Assembly (NCBI GenBank): GCA_009746045.1
Contig: RPFO01000080.1
Coordinates: 7,030,244 to 7,094,243 of the forward strand
Direction of reading: 5' to 3'
Length of the DNA stretch: 64,000 bases
DNA from: Mesostigma viride
Lineage: Eukaryota; Streptophyta; Mesostigmatophyceae; Mesostigmatales; Mesostigmataceae
Part shown: piece by piece, positions 53,478-64,000 of the stretch
How the letters are laid out: every line of letters begins with the position of its first letter
Position numbering within the stretch: the first letter of the stretch is position 1
Notes under the pieces: model-generated
What the model saw: only the letters and a program-made list of their open reading frames with translations
Databases searched by the model: none
What the model was told of the DNA's origin: nothing
Position numbers and translations under genes: made by a program

Positions 53478-53756
53478 ATGACCTGTGTTAAGGGTGGCTG
53501 CCACGACGTGATGCAAAGGGAGGGGCAGGGGGACGATGGGGAAGGTAGTAGTGATGATGAGAATGATGTTGATAATATTCCTTGCCTTGCATGTGCTTCC
53601 CCTGATGAAATTGACGGTGTCCCTTTCCTGCTGTGCAGCACATTCGGGTGCAAGGGAGGACTGCATGGGTGCTGCGCTGACCCCCCGTTGACTAAGGAGC
53701 CCAAGGGGGATTGGTTTTGCCCTGCCTGCCTTGTGCAGGATGCTTACAAGGGCTGA
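53478..53756 (+). CDS. Small PHD-finger protein (92 aa) inside element E
   Basis: Opens at ATG 53,478 (stop codon upstream in frame), ends TGA. An acidic Ser/Asp stretch (SSDDENDVDN) precedes a complete C4HC3 PHD finger: C36, C39, C53, C58, H63, C66, C81, C84, with the usual L.C, LH..C and GDWFCPAC signatures. PHD fingers read histone H3 tails, usually in chromatin complexes. It may instead be the last exon of a longer gene: a plausible first exon (MSEPSMEERPLLRAWARDLR) lies at 52,099 before a GT site. The motif ACTTGAGCNAGACTTGTCGG occurs both just before the ORF and at about 53,813. Captured host gene or transposon accessory gene is undecided. Confidence 0.6.
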   Translation: MTCVKGGCHDVMQREGQGDDGEGSSDDENDVDNIPCLACASPDEIDGVPFLLCSTFGCKGGLHGCCADPPLTKEPKGDWFCPACLVQDAYKG

Positions 53757-54578
53757 TATAGTGACATTTTCTGTTTTAGCGGGCATTTTTTTGAAAACAC
53801 GTCTGACGCAATAACTTGAGCTAGACTTGTCGGAATGACCTGGGACTTGGACCACTGCTGTCCCCCTGTTAGCCGGAATTTTTGTTGATTTTGTGGCCTT
53901 ATCGGAAGTGTTTATGATATGTTTACTCCCAATGTCCGGTAAAAAATGACCTGTTTTGCGGGAAAATTAATAACTGTTCAAGGTTTTGCCATTTCCATGA
54001 TGTAAATAGCTCAGCAAGCTACAAACTCAGGGAACTATATGACCTTGATTTTTGGTAGCCAACAAATAAGTGCATTGGCTGGGGCATACTCAGCCCTAAT
54101 TAGCGTCTTTTGCTATTTATAGCGCATTATTGGCGTATATATGGGGGTAGTACCCCCAACAAGTGCATGGACAACTCACTAGAGATGTTATTTAGTGCCC
54201 CCAATCATAATTCAGCATTGTGCAAATGAATTTCAAGTGATATTAGCATATGTCAGTTTTTTTGGGTTTTGGGGTGCCACCTCCCCTTAAAACCACGTCA
54301 TCTCTGGCAGCATGGAATTGCTATATACTAAAGACTGAATTAAATACAGCACACGGTCAGTTGGCCAACTTGCCAAAAGTGTCGCGTTTGCGTGCCATTA
54401 TATCCTAGCCTATCACTTGGAAGGCATATCCGCCATAGCAATAGAGTACTCTTGTGTGTGATCCACTATATTCACATTTAATTTCAAAAGACATCGACAA
54501 GAATACAAGTGTTGTCTAGTCGTATAATGTCGTACTTGTGCGTCACTGTCCAAATAAGGCTAAGCGGTTCTTGATAAC

Positions 54579-56190
54579 CAGAGTGCAATCGTACGTTATA
54601 CGCGTTATACGGTCACGGTGGAGTATAATGTATAATACGGTATAATACGGTATAATACGGTATTATACGTTTTCGTACGGACACACTCAGAATACTCTGA
54701 TTTTACACATTTTAAGACACCCACCATCAATCCACATGTTTTTAACACTGTTTTGGACATAATCCAAGGTTGCCCTACCCTCGGCTATACTCTATACGGT
54801 GGATATTGTGGACACGATCGATATATTGCATGTAATACTGAGAGTGTAAACGTGCGCATGCATAATTGTGTGTATGTGTATAACTGTATATATGTGGCTT
54901 TATATTGGTTATGTTTACTTGGGTGCCTTCACTTTGATGCAAGTAATTATATATGGTAAAAAGGCCAGCAATAACTAGGGGACCGTGCAGTGGGCCAGCA
55001 AGGGGCCAACATGTTAAACATGGCTAAACAGGTGGGGATGTGATAATAAGTAACTCACATATTCTCACCTTCCATACAACAACCTTGTTTTCCAGCAGGC
55101 TGAAGAGCATGACAGGCGTCTATGAGCTCGCCAGCTCCTTGCAACGGTGATGCCGCTCCCAGGCAGCTAGGGTCCTTGACTACGCAATATAGAATGTCTA
55201 CCGTGTGAAAACCTCCATACAGGAAGCGTAGCAAAGCCAGATAACTGCCCGATCAATTCTGGGTAGCTTTAGGAAGCATGGCATACGTAGCGTAAGGAAA
55301 ACCATTGAAAGCTGCGGAAAATCTGATAGCACAACTGCAACAAGTGGAGAACAAAATAGCAAGAAAAACCCAGAAACGGCGCAAAAAGTTTCATGCCAGG
55401 TTCATTAAGAGCGCAAACAGACTGGGCGGTGACATGCGGCAAATCAACGTACCACGGCCGGCATTATTTCCTACCCAGGCGCGCAAGAAAAGCCAGCCAG
55501 CCATGGATGGATTAACCGCGGATCGCGCAGGCCTGAACGAAATCATTTTAGAAATGACAGGAAATGGCCGCAGATCGAAGATGCTTAGGTTATTTTCATG
55601 GTGTCCGTTACTAAACGGCTCTTGCTGCATCAAAATAACCCACGAATATCGAGTTCTACCGTCGCAGGCACACATGCTAGATTATTCATTGCGGCCAAAT
55701 TGTTGGATGAGACCCCCGTGCAAATCTGTACCAACAAAGGCAGCGAATTTGCAAATAGTGCAGATCTTGCTATGAAACATCATAATAGAACATCACTTTT
55801 AACCATCGGCTTAATTTTTTCGCCTGTCGCCCGCCGGATTAGCCATATTTTAACGGAACGCACGTCGCCATGGCCACCTCCGCACGGTGCGCGCACTGTG
55901 CACCACAATGTCAAAATAAGATCGCGTCGAATTGTGAAAGTTCAGACGGGTCAGTACTTATAGTAGAGATACGAAATCTGTGGCTTCAAATCGTTGCCCT
56001 GTCGTTCTGGCATCCTAGCCGCGCAAAACGTAAAAAAAACGCGGAAAACACGGCATCATACGGTATAATACGGTATTATACGTCATTATACGCTAAAACG
56101 TATTATAACGTATGAATCATACGCTCAAAGCCAGCGTATTACGTATTATACCGTATTATACCGTATTATACGGCGTATGATTGCACTCTG
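54579..56190. mobile_element. hAT-like nonautonomous element C (1,612 bp)
   Basis: Perfect 8-bp target duplication TTGATAAC (54,571-54,578 and 56,191-56,198). Ends CAGAGTGCAATCGTACG and, reverse-complemented, CAGAGTGCAATCATACG. Subterminal GTATTATACG runs at both sides. Interior frames at 55,305-55,963 (Lys/Arg-rich, KIARKTQKRRKKFHARF) match no family I know. Confidence 0.9.
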
Positions 56191-56198
56191 TTGATAAC

Positions 56199-57890
56199 CT
56201 AGCAGGCCTCGGGTGACGCCACACTGCTCCGCTTGGCTTACGGCTGGCAGTGTCCTTAAGCGCGCCCCCTATCCTGTCTACCTATCCCGCTTACCCCAGC
56301 TATGGCTCACTGGCCAACGACGACTGGGTTCCTTCCCGAGTCTTGCCCACAATACACACATCATCTTGACGAAACCAAACAGTTATCACTTCCGTCAACC
56401 AATCTCATGACAATTACTCATTGCACAACCACTCTCGGGGGCTGCTCCGGATTGTTCCACTATTAAACCCCTTGACGACAACAAACCAGTTGTGAGGGAG
56501 AGAAACGAGCGAACAACGACCACCATGGCCGCTGCCGTGCTCCTAAATACCTCCAAAAATCCCGGCATCCATGTGCTGTCGCATTTGCCAGCTACAAGCC
56601 GCCTGACGTGCAGTTAGTAGACTGCCAGCAAAATGCATAGCAAGTCTGTTCGACAGCCACGTGCGAGCCAGCACACCGCACACTACGATCTGCGTATCTA
56701 GTTTTGTCAGATGGACTGAACATCATTCCGTCTGGACAATACAAAAGATTCATAACTGCCAAATGTCACGCACCGGAATATTGCACGGAAGCCACCAAGG
56801 CTTTGCGCCCCTAAGTCTTGCGCCTGAGCCTAAGTCAGGTCACCTAAGACTGTCACTCTAGAAACTCAGGCCTTTCCGGCGCCGCGCTCCACTACGGCAC
56901 CGGCCCAAGGAACAAAGCCTGCGGCCTACTGAATCGGAACCAACCAAACGTCGGTAACGATTCCGATTACGGCAACCGCGCGTAATTCTTGAGTGCACGG
57001 ACGTAAATGATCACGGACGTGACAAAACTAGTAATAAGACATAATGCCAGAAACGGACATCTTGCCTACTCGTGGTAGGCCACCATGCAATATTGATCTA
57101 CATGAAGCAAGAATCCATGCGGGCTGCCAACAATGTGGCTAGCGTGCAGGATACCATGCATGCCAGCAACCTGACCCAGCTTCCCTAAACCATTAACACA
57201 TATGGTACCTACGGTGGCTGGCTAGCAGCAGCCGGCATGGCTAAATAAGGCATTTATGTGCATCGCGAGTCACGCCAAATACCCCGCAGCCTGCGACGTA
57301 ATGCCTCCGGCGGCCTCTAATTGCAATCGCTCACTCTTGCCTCCTTAGCATACGTGGCGCCCATGATATGGCGGGTGCTAGCCTTGCTCAGGTGGTAGCC
57401 TTGCTCGGGTGGTAGTAGAACCCGAGAATTTTGCATCCAAAAGTGTGCACGTCACTGAGCTCTTTTAGTTACCTGTCGGCTGCCCTTTCTTGTTGAGAGT
57501 CTGTTCTTTCACGATGTGTGTCCAGACAGTCTCGAATACGGCCTGCATCTCGTCGGCCCCATCATCATCGTGTTCCATAGACCCGCACCATCACCGTCGC
57601 TAGCCATGGTGCCTGGATGTCAATTGTGCTACGATGTTAGGTGCCAGATGCGCGCCCTTGTTGGCAGACAACATGACAAGTGACTTCGTCACCTAATTTC
57701 GTCGTCCTTCGTCTCCTAGACCCTAGTCCGACACGCAGCAATCTGCAGCAATGCACGTTAAAGTACAGTCGCACACGGCCAGCTTGGCACCTGCACGCCC
57801 GTTTATTTGTCGCGAAGTTACAGGTCGCCTCAGTCTAGTTCCGGCTCCACGTGCCGTCCAAAATGATGCCAGAAGCTACTTCGAACACGG
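56199..57890. other. Right half of element E, no gene recognised
   Basis: Unique within the window. No supported ORF, exon or RNA gene. Confidence 0.35.
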
Positions 57891-58048
57891 TTCATAGGCA
57901 AAAAAATACGCAAAAAAATACGCAAAAAAATACGCAATACGCAAAAAATACGCCGTGCGTATTTTTTCGCCTATTTTAATACGCAAATCTTGCGTATGAC
58001 GTATAATACGCATCGTATGGCGTATTATACGCCGTATGCCTGCCAGGG
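57891..58048. repeat. Right subterminal repeats of element E
   Basis: AAAAAAATACGC units, then GTATAATACG/GTATTATACG palindromes up to the terminus. They mirror the left end at 47,905-48,005. Confidence 0.7.
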
Positions 58049-58056
58049 CCCCTGGC

Positions 58057-58345
58057 AGGCACCCCCTGCCACCCCAGTGTAGGGAATATAGCAGTAGTGT
58101 AGATTAGGAAGGCTGAGCCTATACCACGTGGCCCACGCGCATGTGCGCCCATGGATAATGGCCCCCATACTATAATTTAGCCACGCCCTGCCTTTATAAT
58201 GGGCCCCCAGGGATGATGCATTAAGAATTTAGCTCAGGGCTCCCTAGCTGCCTATACAGAGAGTCACTCGATCTCTGATGAGAGGCCATGCCCTAGCCTT
58301 TGCATAGCCATGATGATCTTCGATCCCCCATGACGGGTGAGCTCG
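58057..58345 (+). repeat. LINE copy B, part after the insertion
   Basis: Matches the reverse complement of 60,005-60,290 (AGTAGTGTAGATTAG, GGCTGAGCCTA, GCGCATGTGCGCCCAT), which follows ORF1 directly in that copy. Confidence 0.7.
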
Positions 58346-58985
58346 GTCCGAGACATCACGGTGGTGCAGGTGCCCTTGGTGCACCTAGAGCAAGTGTTGT
58401 TTACATTCCCACCAGTTGTGTTACGTCCAAGCCTGTTTATTTAGGGTTCCTTATTGGTGGACATATTATTGGCCGTAACAATATACTGTCGTCAGATTTG
58501 TGTAGCTAGTTACGCACCCTAGCTTTTTCCAAGGGGTTGACCTACGTTGCTTTTTTAATAGCACATTATGTGTAGGTCAGGGCCAGGCGCTGTGGCGGTG
58601 TAGCGCCGGCTAGCTAGGCCGAGCCACGTGGTGGGCTGAGCCTTAGTCTAGACTAGGGCATTTTCTAGTGTACGCCCATTCGTAGCTAGTCCGGTGGCTT
58701 TCAGGTTTACATCACATTCCAGTGTTTTATCATTCGTGGCTAGTCGGGAGGGTGGGTTTCTACCCACTGCTATTCCGGAACAGTCCACGATTGTGAGTGG
58801 GTTTCAACCCACTGCTATTCCAAAACAGTACACGATCGGGAGTGTCGTTGTTGGGCCAGTTGCGGGTCAATCATCTATGCATCATGCATGCTCACGTTGT
58901 GCATCGTCTTCCAACGGTGCACAACGGCGGGCATATAGGTGTTGGTGTTTTATTATTTACCTATCCTCTCAGGTATCCTCTCTCG
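58346..58985. other. No gene recognised; short 45-bp duplication
   Basis: 58,752-58,842 holds two copies of GGGTTTCTACCCACTGCTATTCC-type sequence. Nothing else supported. Confidence 0.4.
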
Positions 58986-59035
58986 GTTGATATTAGCATA
59001 GTACTCCGTGGCATGCCTTGCGCATGACACGCAAG

Positions 59036-59081
<46 letters not shown>
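58986..59081 (+). mobile_element. LINE family 2 3' tail only
   Basis: GATATTAGCATAGTACTCCG through GCATGACACGCAAG, then (TACT)n. This is the same terminus as at 5,400-5,460, so it is an extremely 5'-truncated insertion. TCTCTCGGTT flanks both sides (58,978-58,987 and 59,082-59,091), a probable target duplication. Confidence 0.7.
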
Positions 59082-59083
<2 letters not shown>

Positions 59084-59284
59084 CTCTCGGTTATTTGCAA
59101 TTAATGGCATAAAGTGACTCACGTCTACTTTCCGAGGGGGCAACGCCCGCGGACTAGGATTTAACATGGATTCTGGTTCTGGTTGATAAAAGCTACATAT
59201 GTCAATATCCGGATGCAGAACGACGTGATATTTGTATGAGTATTCTGTTCCAGGAATACGAGTTCTGATTAGTTCAGCCGACCA

Positions 59285-59455
59285 TATCCTGATCAGGCAC
59301 TCCGCAAAGGTGAAAACCATTTGCGTTCAGTGCCGGGCCGCGGAAAACGCGGGAAAACGCGATCTGCAAATGAATCCGACCGGAATCGAACTGGGGACCT
59401 CTCGCACCAACTTTCGCTGACTATAGGACGGACGTCTCCGGTTACCATGGCATCG
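59285..59455 (-). mobile_element. tRNA-derived SINE, minus copy 1
   Basis: Contains CCAGTTCGATTCCGGTCGG (B-box/T-arm-like) on the minus strand and the body and end shared with 9,420-9,575. Confidence 0.6.
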
Positions 59456-59689
59456 CCAACTTACACCTACAGTCATCCGCAAAAGTTCTCCTGTCCGGGG
59501 AGTGATGCAAGCCTTTCGGATTTGGTACTAGATATAGTCACTCGAGATCTGTGTGTAGGAGTACTACACACGTGTCTGCACGCGAGACTTGTTCAGTCTC
59601 GCAACGTGAGACGGGCTGAACACGGCTGGATCCTTCTTTGATTAGAAGGGGGCGTAGCCGGTACTATCGAAATCAGCCAAGCGTATATT

Positions 59690-59805
59690 CTGATCAGGCA
59701 CTCCGCAAAGGTGAAAACCATTTGCGTTCAGTGCCGGGCCGCGGAAAACGCGGAAAAACGCGATCTGCAAATTAGAATCCGACCGGAATCGAACTAGCTG
59801 GGGAC
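59690..59805 (-). mobile_element. tRNA-derived SINE, minus copy 2 (truncated)
   Basis: Same unit as 59,285-59,455 but cut at the T-arm-like box. Confidence 0.55.
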
Positions 59806-60004
59806 CGACCATATCGTCCACGACATTCAGTCGTTGATCAGGTGTAGGTCTTTCGCAGCCGGCAGTCCGCCGGATGTGAAACCTTGCAGGAAGTAGCTTA
59901 GATCATGTATCAAAAGCCATATGCCCCTTCTCTGGGATATGTGCTACATATACTCCCAACGGATTTATTAATTAATTAGGAACATAACTCAACCCAACTA
60001 AGGG
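59806..60004. other. No gene recognised
   Basis: Contains TACTCCCAACGG..TTAATTAATTAGGAACATAACT, shared in rearranged form with 31,585-31,650. No gene. Confidence 0.35.
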
Positions 60005-61192
60005 GGGCCTGTCATGGGGGGGGAAGATCGATCACCATCGCTATTCAAGAGCTAGGGCATGGCTTCTCATCAGAGAGTGATTCTCTGTATATAGTAGATA
60101 GGCAGGGCTGAGCTAATTCTTAATAATGCATCATCCATGGGGGTCCCATTATAGGCAGGGTGTGGCTAAATTCTTAACTGCATCATCCATGGCCATTATG
60201 GGCGCACATGCGCTGCATGGGGCCGCGTGGTAGGCTCAGCCTTACTAATCTACACTACTGCTATGATTCCCTAGACTGGGGGTGCCTGCGAGGGCTTGTG
60301 GTCGACGTGGATGACGTCCCCCCGCCAGTATACCGGTTTCCCCCCTGTGCTTTGCCGGAGCTGGAGGTAGGTCGGCCATATAGCTCGCGTCGCCGTTGTT
60401 GCTGGGCCAGGGTCAGGTCGTCGTCCAGCGTGAAGTGAGTCCTCGAGAGCTTAATTCTTGCGGATTTTAAGAAACAACAGCTTGTCCGCCATGTACTTGA
60501 GGGTGAGGAGCAGGGGAGCCGGGCCAGCCTTACCCCGCGCACGGGGAAGGCGGGCAGCCGACATCCGCAGCTAGCTCACCAGTGATGTGCATGGGGGCAA
60601 GAATGTCGCGCCGTGAGAAGAGTCGTTGAGGTCTCATCTGCAGGCTGGTCGAAGTGCTTGACGATCACATTGTTCTGATTGTGCACTCCGCAAAGGTGAA
60701 AATCACATTGTGGCTGAGCTGGGTGCGGTCGGCCTCCTCGCGGAGGTCGAGGGCTTGCTGCTTACGCTGTGCCGCGATGGTGAAGGTGGTGGAGGTGGCG
60801 TGCATGGTGCTTGAGCAGGTCCGCCCAGGTCTGCATGGATGGGAGGGGCGTCGTCGCCTGGGCCAGAGGGGGCTGGCTTGCATGGCGGCGATGTCCTTCA
60901 CCGCCTGGGCGCGGTGATGCCTGCAGTGTTCTGCATGCACTCGATGGCGATGGCGGTGTCCTTGAGGCGCTGGTCGATGTCGAGGAGCTGGGCCTTGAGG
61001 GCGGCGGTGGAGGAGGAGGTGGCAGTGGAGGTGGAGGCGAGGAGGGTGGAGCTAGGTGGATCGAGGCCGGTGACGGTGGTGGAATCAAATGTGAGGGAGC
61101 TCAGCAGCCAGCGTGCCTCCCATTCAATGCCGCCACATCTACGGCAAGGGGGGTCACGTGCTGCTCGAAAGCTTCTTTAAGGAGGGAGCGGA
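60005..61192 (-). pseudogene. LINE ORF1-like protein and flank, copy C
   Basis: The minus-strand frames give ALDLREEADRTQ and SHNVI, then RTHFTLDDDLTLAQQQRRRE, as in copies A and B. Interrupted by a 28-bp SINE end (60,674-60,701) and cut at 61,193 by hAT-like element D. 60,005-60,290 is the downstream flank shared with 58,057-58,345. Confidence 0.6.
60674..60701 (-). mobile_element. 28-bp 5'-truncated SINE insertion
   Basis: TGCACTCCGCAAAGGTGAA is the SINE 3' end, here flanked by the direct repeat ATCACATTGT (60,664-60,673 and 60,702-60,711) within LINE ORF1. Confidence 0.7.
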
Positions 61193-61610
61193 CAGTGTAA
61201 AATCGTACGTTATACGCGGTATACGGTCACGGTGGAGTATAATGTATAATACGGTATGATACGGTATAATACGATATTATACGTTATCGTACGGACACAC
61301 TCAGAATACTCTGATTTTACACAAGACACCCACCATCAATCCCCATGTTTTTAACACTGTTTTGGACATAATCCAAGGTTGCCCTACCCAAAATACTCAA
61401 TGAGGTGTACATTGTGGACACGATGTAGCATGTAATACTGAGCTAAGGCTCGTCTTGCACATAGTAATGTGATCATAGTTAGTACTATACATGCAGTTCC
61501 AACTGGTGAGGAACCCTTGCACATGCATGCACTTGCTCTATTCATATTATGTGCAAACGTGTGCATGCATAATTGTGTATATGTGTGTATATATCTGGCA
61601 GTGCATGCAC
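61193..61610. mobile_element. hAT-like element D, left end
   Basis: Starts CAGTGTAAAATCGTACG and stays homologous to element C for about 400 bp (shared GTCACGGTGGAGTATAATGT). The flanking GGAGCGGA should be duplicated at its right end, which I did not find in the window. Confidence 0.65.
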
Positions 61611-62524
61611 GCAAATACAATTAATGCATTATATGTTTGCATTGTGCGATGCTATGTGCATATACTGAGCTGCATGTGACTGTGTGTGACGATCCAGCCA
61701 GCCATGTGGCCCCTCGCCCTCGAGGCTGCCATGTGCTCCGCTAGCTTCCCATGAACATGGCCCTGGCAGCGCTAACTGCAAATCCCAACATATTAAATTC
61801 TTCTAGTTCTTGCCCAGATTAACAAAGCTTTCATCGCGTGCAGCAGCAACCATGCCGTGGCTCCGGAGCAGGCAGGACCGGCACTTCGAGGAGATCAGAT
61901 GCAGGCCGACGATGCAGTTGCATGCAGGCCGACGAACAAATGATAAACTCCGGCCACCTGCTTTGCTAAATCCATGTGCTTCGTCTAGCCAGCATCAACA
62001 TTTTATGACATGCAGACCAGAAGAATAAATACCCAAAGACCTTATGTCGGATAAACAAACCGATCTGACTCGGCAAAGCATTAGCAGTACCTCCTGCACA
62101 GTGCGGCCGAAATATCAGGACGTGATATAGCATGCGCTTCCCAACCGCGCCGTTGCCTGGGCGTGAATTTAACCATCCATTACCAATTGACTTATGAGTA
62201 CGTAGTAGCTATCGATATAGCCAAGCTGGCTAGTTCCTGCGCTTGTATGTTGTAAATAACGCAATCGCTAGGGTGCTATTCCGTGCTTTCGCCATGCAAG
62301 TCAGGCAAAATTGGGTAGGAATTCCTATGTATGCACTAAGTGCTCAGTCAGCACGTCGGCTGCTCAGTGCTCGCCCCTCTGTGACTCCCTACCTACCGCC
62401 ACGTTTCAATTTTTTTTCCGGTGAAATGGGTGTTAGTTTTTTTCCATATAACAGTTAAGGTGACCCAGGTATGCCAAAAATAGCCTGAAATGCCTATAGT
62501 TGTGCCTAAATTGGGGTGCCCACA
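61611..62524. other. No gene recognised
   Basis: Possibly the rest of element D. No ORF or RNA gene that I can support. Confidence 0.35.
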
Positions 62525-63733
62525 TTAATAAGGCGCGCCCTGCGACCAAGGTAGCCAGTGTACTGTAGATATATCGTCATCCGGCATAAGTGTAAAGACC
62601 TGGTTCATGCCCATGAGTGCATGGAAGACTTCCAGTGGGCTGGGGGTGTCATTGTTAGGGCCCGGGTCCCATACTTTGTGTTGTTCCGTCGCCAGGAGCC
62701 AGTAACGACGCATAGCCAGGTTCCAAGAGGAGATAAACCGGCGGACCACGGCACCTCTCGTGTACGCGGCACGTAACGTGAATACGGTCTCGTTGCGAAC
62801 TTGCCATATGGTGTGAAGCATCGTCGTGCGTAGCCATATCCATGCCATCTGGTTGGCTGTGAGGCTCGCGTCCCGTAATCCCGTGATGCCGAAAATAACC
62901 GTAGATAGTGTGACGGTGGTGGGGGGAGCTGTAATAGCCATCCACTTGGCCCATATACCCAGCAGCCATTGCCAAACCCCTGCGAGTTGGCAGTCCAGAA
63001 ATCTGTGCTCAATTGTTTCATCTGGAAAGTTGCATAAGCACGCCGCCGCGTGGGAGTACCGGTGGTGCAGTTGGGAATCGACCCCGATGGCCCGATGCAT
63101 AAGCAGGTGCTGGACGTCGGTGGCCCGCTTGTCAACCAATGGGTGATCAACTGCCAAGGTAATGTTCTTGATCCAGGTGTAGCCCGGCCATGCACTCGGG
63201 GTGCCAGCGCAGGCGACCCGGGTGCATCCTATGATTTTTATGTAGAAGTAGCCGGTATCCCCAGTCTGCCGTGTACTCGAAAAGGCACTTCGTCGTTGGG
63301 GTGCCGCCAGATGTGAGGACCCACCCAAATTCTAGCGGGTCTAGAGCAAGCGTGTCCAGGCGCCCCTTGCCAACATGTAGCCATGTGGTGTCGCGTATCA
63401 CTGTGGTGGGGTCCAGGGGTAACATGCACGCCTGTGACAGTGACCACGGGACCACTCGAATGCGGTGACATTGACATGCTGGAATGTAGGCGTACGATGT
63501 AATCAATTTGCCGAGAAGTCCTTGACCGTCTGGTGTCTCCTGGAGCAATTGTATGGTAACGCACGTCGACGCGACCGCAACGATGCAGCCCCTATGTACG
63601 GACGTGTCGCCATCCGGGTAATAGCTCACCCATTCCCCGATTTGTAGGGGTTTGCGCGGGGTTGTCATGAGGGTATGCCATCCTGCGGGAATTGCTTGTA
63701 GAAGGTTGTCCCAAGCTGGTCGGCCAACACACC
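62525..63733 (-). pseudogene. LINE ORF2 C-terminal region with zf-RVT zinc knuckle
   Basis: The frame 63,764-63,147 (SYYPDGDTSVHRGCIVAVAS..) and the overlapping frame 63,328-62,525 form one ORF2 part after a frameshift near 63,200-63,300. The second frame holds KNITLAVDHPLVDKRATDVQ, then LMHRAIGVDSQLHHR, CLCNFPDETIEHRFLDCQLA and VWQW. This is the zf-RVT pattern (C.C....ET..H.f.dC..a..vW) found downstream of the RT in plant and algal LINEs. The RT itself is not in the window. Confidence 0.65.
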
Positions 63734-64000
63734 TAGTCACGTGCCGCCAACGCACGGTACACAACCAGCCATAGCCTTAGCCTAGTCCTAGTACAGCCAT
63801 GCTACGCCCTGGCTATGTTCAGATTACTTGCCCACGCTCCTTGCTATGATATGCTCACATGGGTCTTATTGCACCCACAGTTTGCCGGATCGTTAGCCTG
63901 TCCTTTTAGCTAGCCGCGCCCGATTGCAGCTGTGGCATGCCTTTGGCATGAAGGAGACTGGGGGTCTCTGCCCTTTCTCCTGTAGTGCACACACAGGGAT
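63734..64000. repeat. Dispersed repeat, second copy (continues past the window)
   Basis: Matches 4,374-4,665 from TAGTCACGTGC to CACACACAGGGAT. It abuts the minus-strand LINE fragment in opposite orientation, so the junction is an insertion or rearrangement. Confidence 0.6.

Larger units (their letters stand above)
47905..58048. mobile_element. 10.1-kb composite hAT-like insertion E splitting LINE copy B
   Basis: The sequence before 47,897 and after 58,057 is contiguous in the 60.3-kb LINE copy, so everything between is inserted. Target duplication GCCCTGGC (47,897-47,904) versus CCCCTGGC (58,049-58,056), one mismatch. Ends CAGTGTACAGGCATACGC and, reverse-complemented, CCCTGGCAGGCATACGGC, with GTATTATACG repeats just inside, like elements A-D. 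Removing the nested piggyBac and hAT-like element C leaves about 5.2 kb, whose only recognisable gene is a PHD-finger ORF. Confidence 0.75.

Overview
This is eukaryotic nuclear DNA: there are no operons, the one large gene is split into about 15 exons with GT/AG junctions, and most of the window is transposable elements and simple repeats. The element mix (LINEs, a DIRS-type tyrosine-recombinase retroelement, hAT, piggyBac) and a cyclic-nucleotide-binding-type K+ channel would fit a microalga, perhaps a green one, but that is inference and the species cannot be named from the sequence.

Layout. 1-10.7 kb is a graveyard of nested LINE fragments, including insertions nested five deep, plus a 142-bp perfect inverted repeat and a tRNA-derived SINE. 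11.1-41.8 kb (minus strand) is a K+ channel gene. I could assemble 15 exons that join in phase into an 897-residue protein with S1-S6, a TVGYGD filter, a C-linker, a cyclic-nucleotide-binding fold and a Ser/Gly-rich tail. Its introns carry an intact hAT transposon (antisense), a DIRS fragment, a TA-flanked MITE, a second hAT-like element and very long microsatellites. 42-47 kb holds a LINE tail, a 0.5-kb TTG array and unassigned DNA. 46.8-58.3 kb is a LINE ORF1 copy split by a 10.1-kb composite insertion. That insertion contains a near-intact piggyBac element with TTAA ends, a small PHD-finger ORF and a further nested hAT-like element. 58.3-64 kb is again SINE/LINE debris, with a minus-strand LINE ORF2 zinc-knuckle region at the right edge.

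The most unusual observation is that most channel introns contain degenerate or identical tandem copies of the neighbouring exon-intron junction, with the splice site included. The clearest case is a 67-bp unit repeated ten times, each unit carrying the exon 4 end and the same GTAAGG donor. The introns appear to have grown by repeated local duplication of splice junctions. A second theme is a family of hAT-like elements with CAGTG/CAGAG ends, 8-bp target duplications and GTATTATACG-type subterminal repeats. Four have both ends in the window and others are partial.

Functionally only the channel looks like a host gene. The hAT and piggyBac transposases look potentially active from sequence; almost everything else is decayed.
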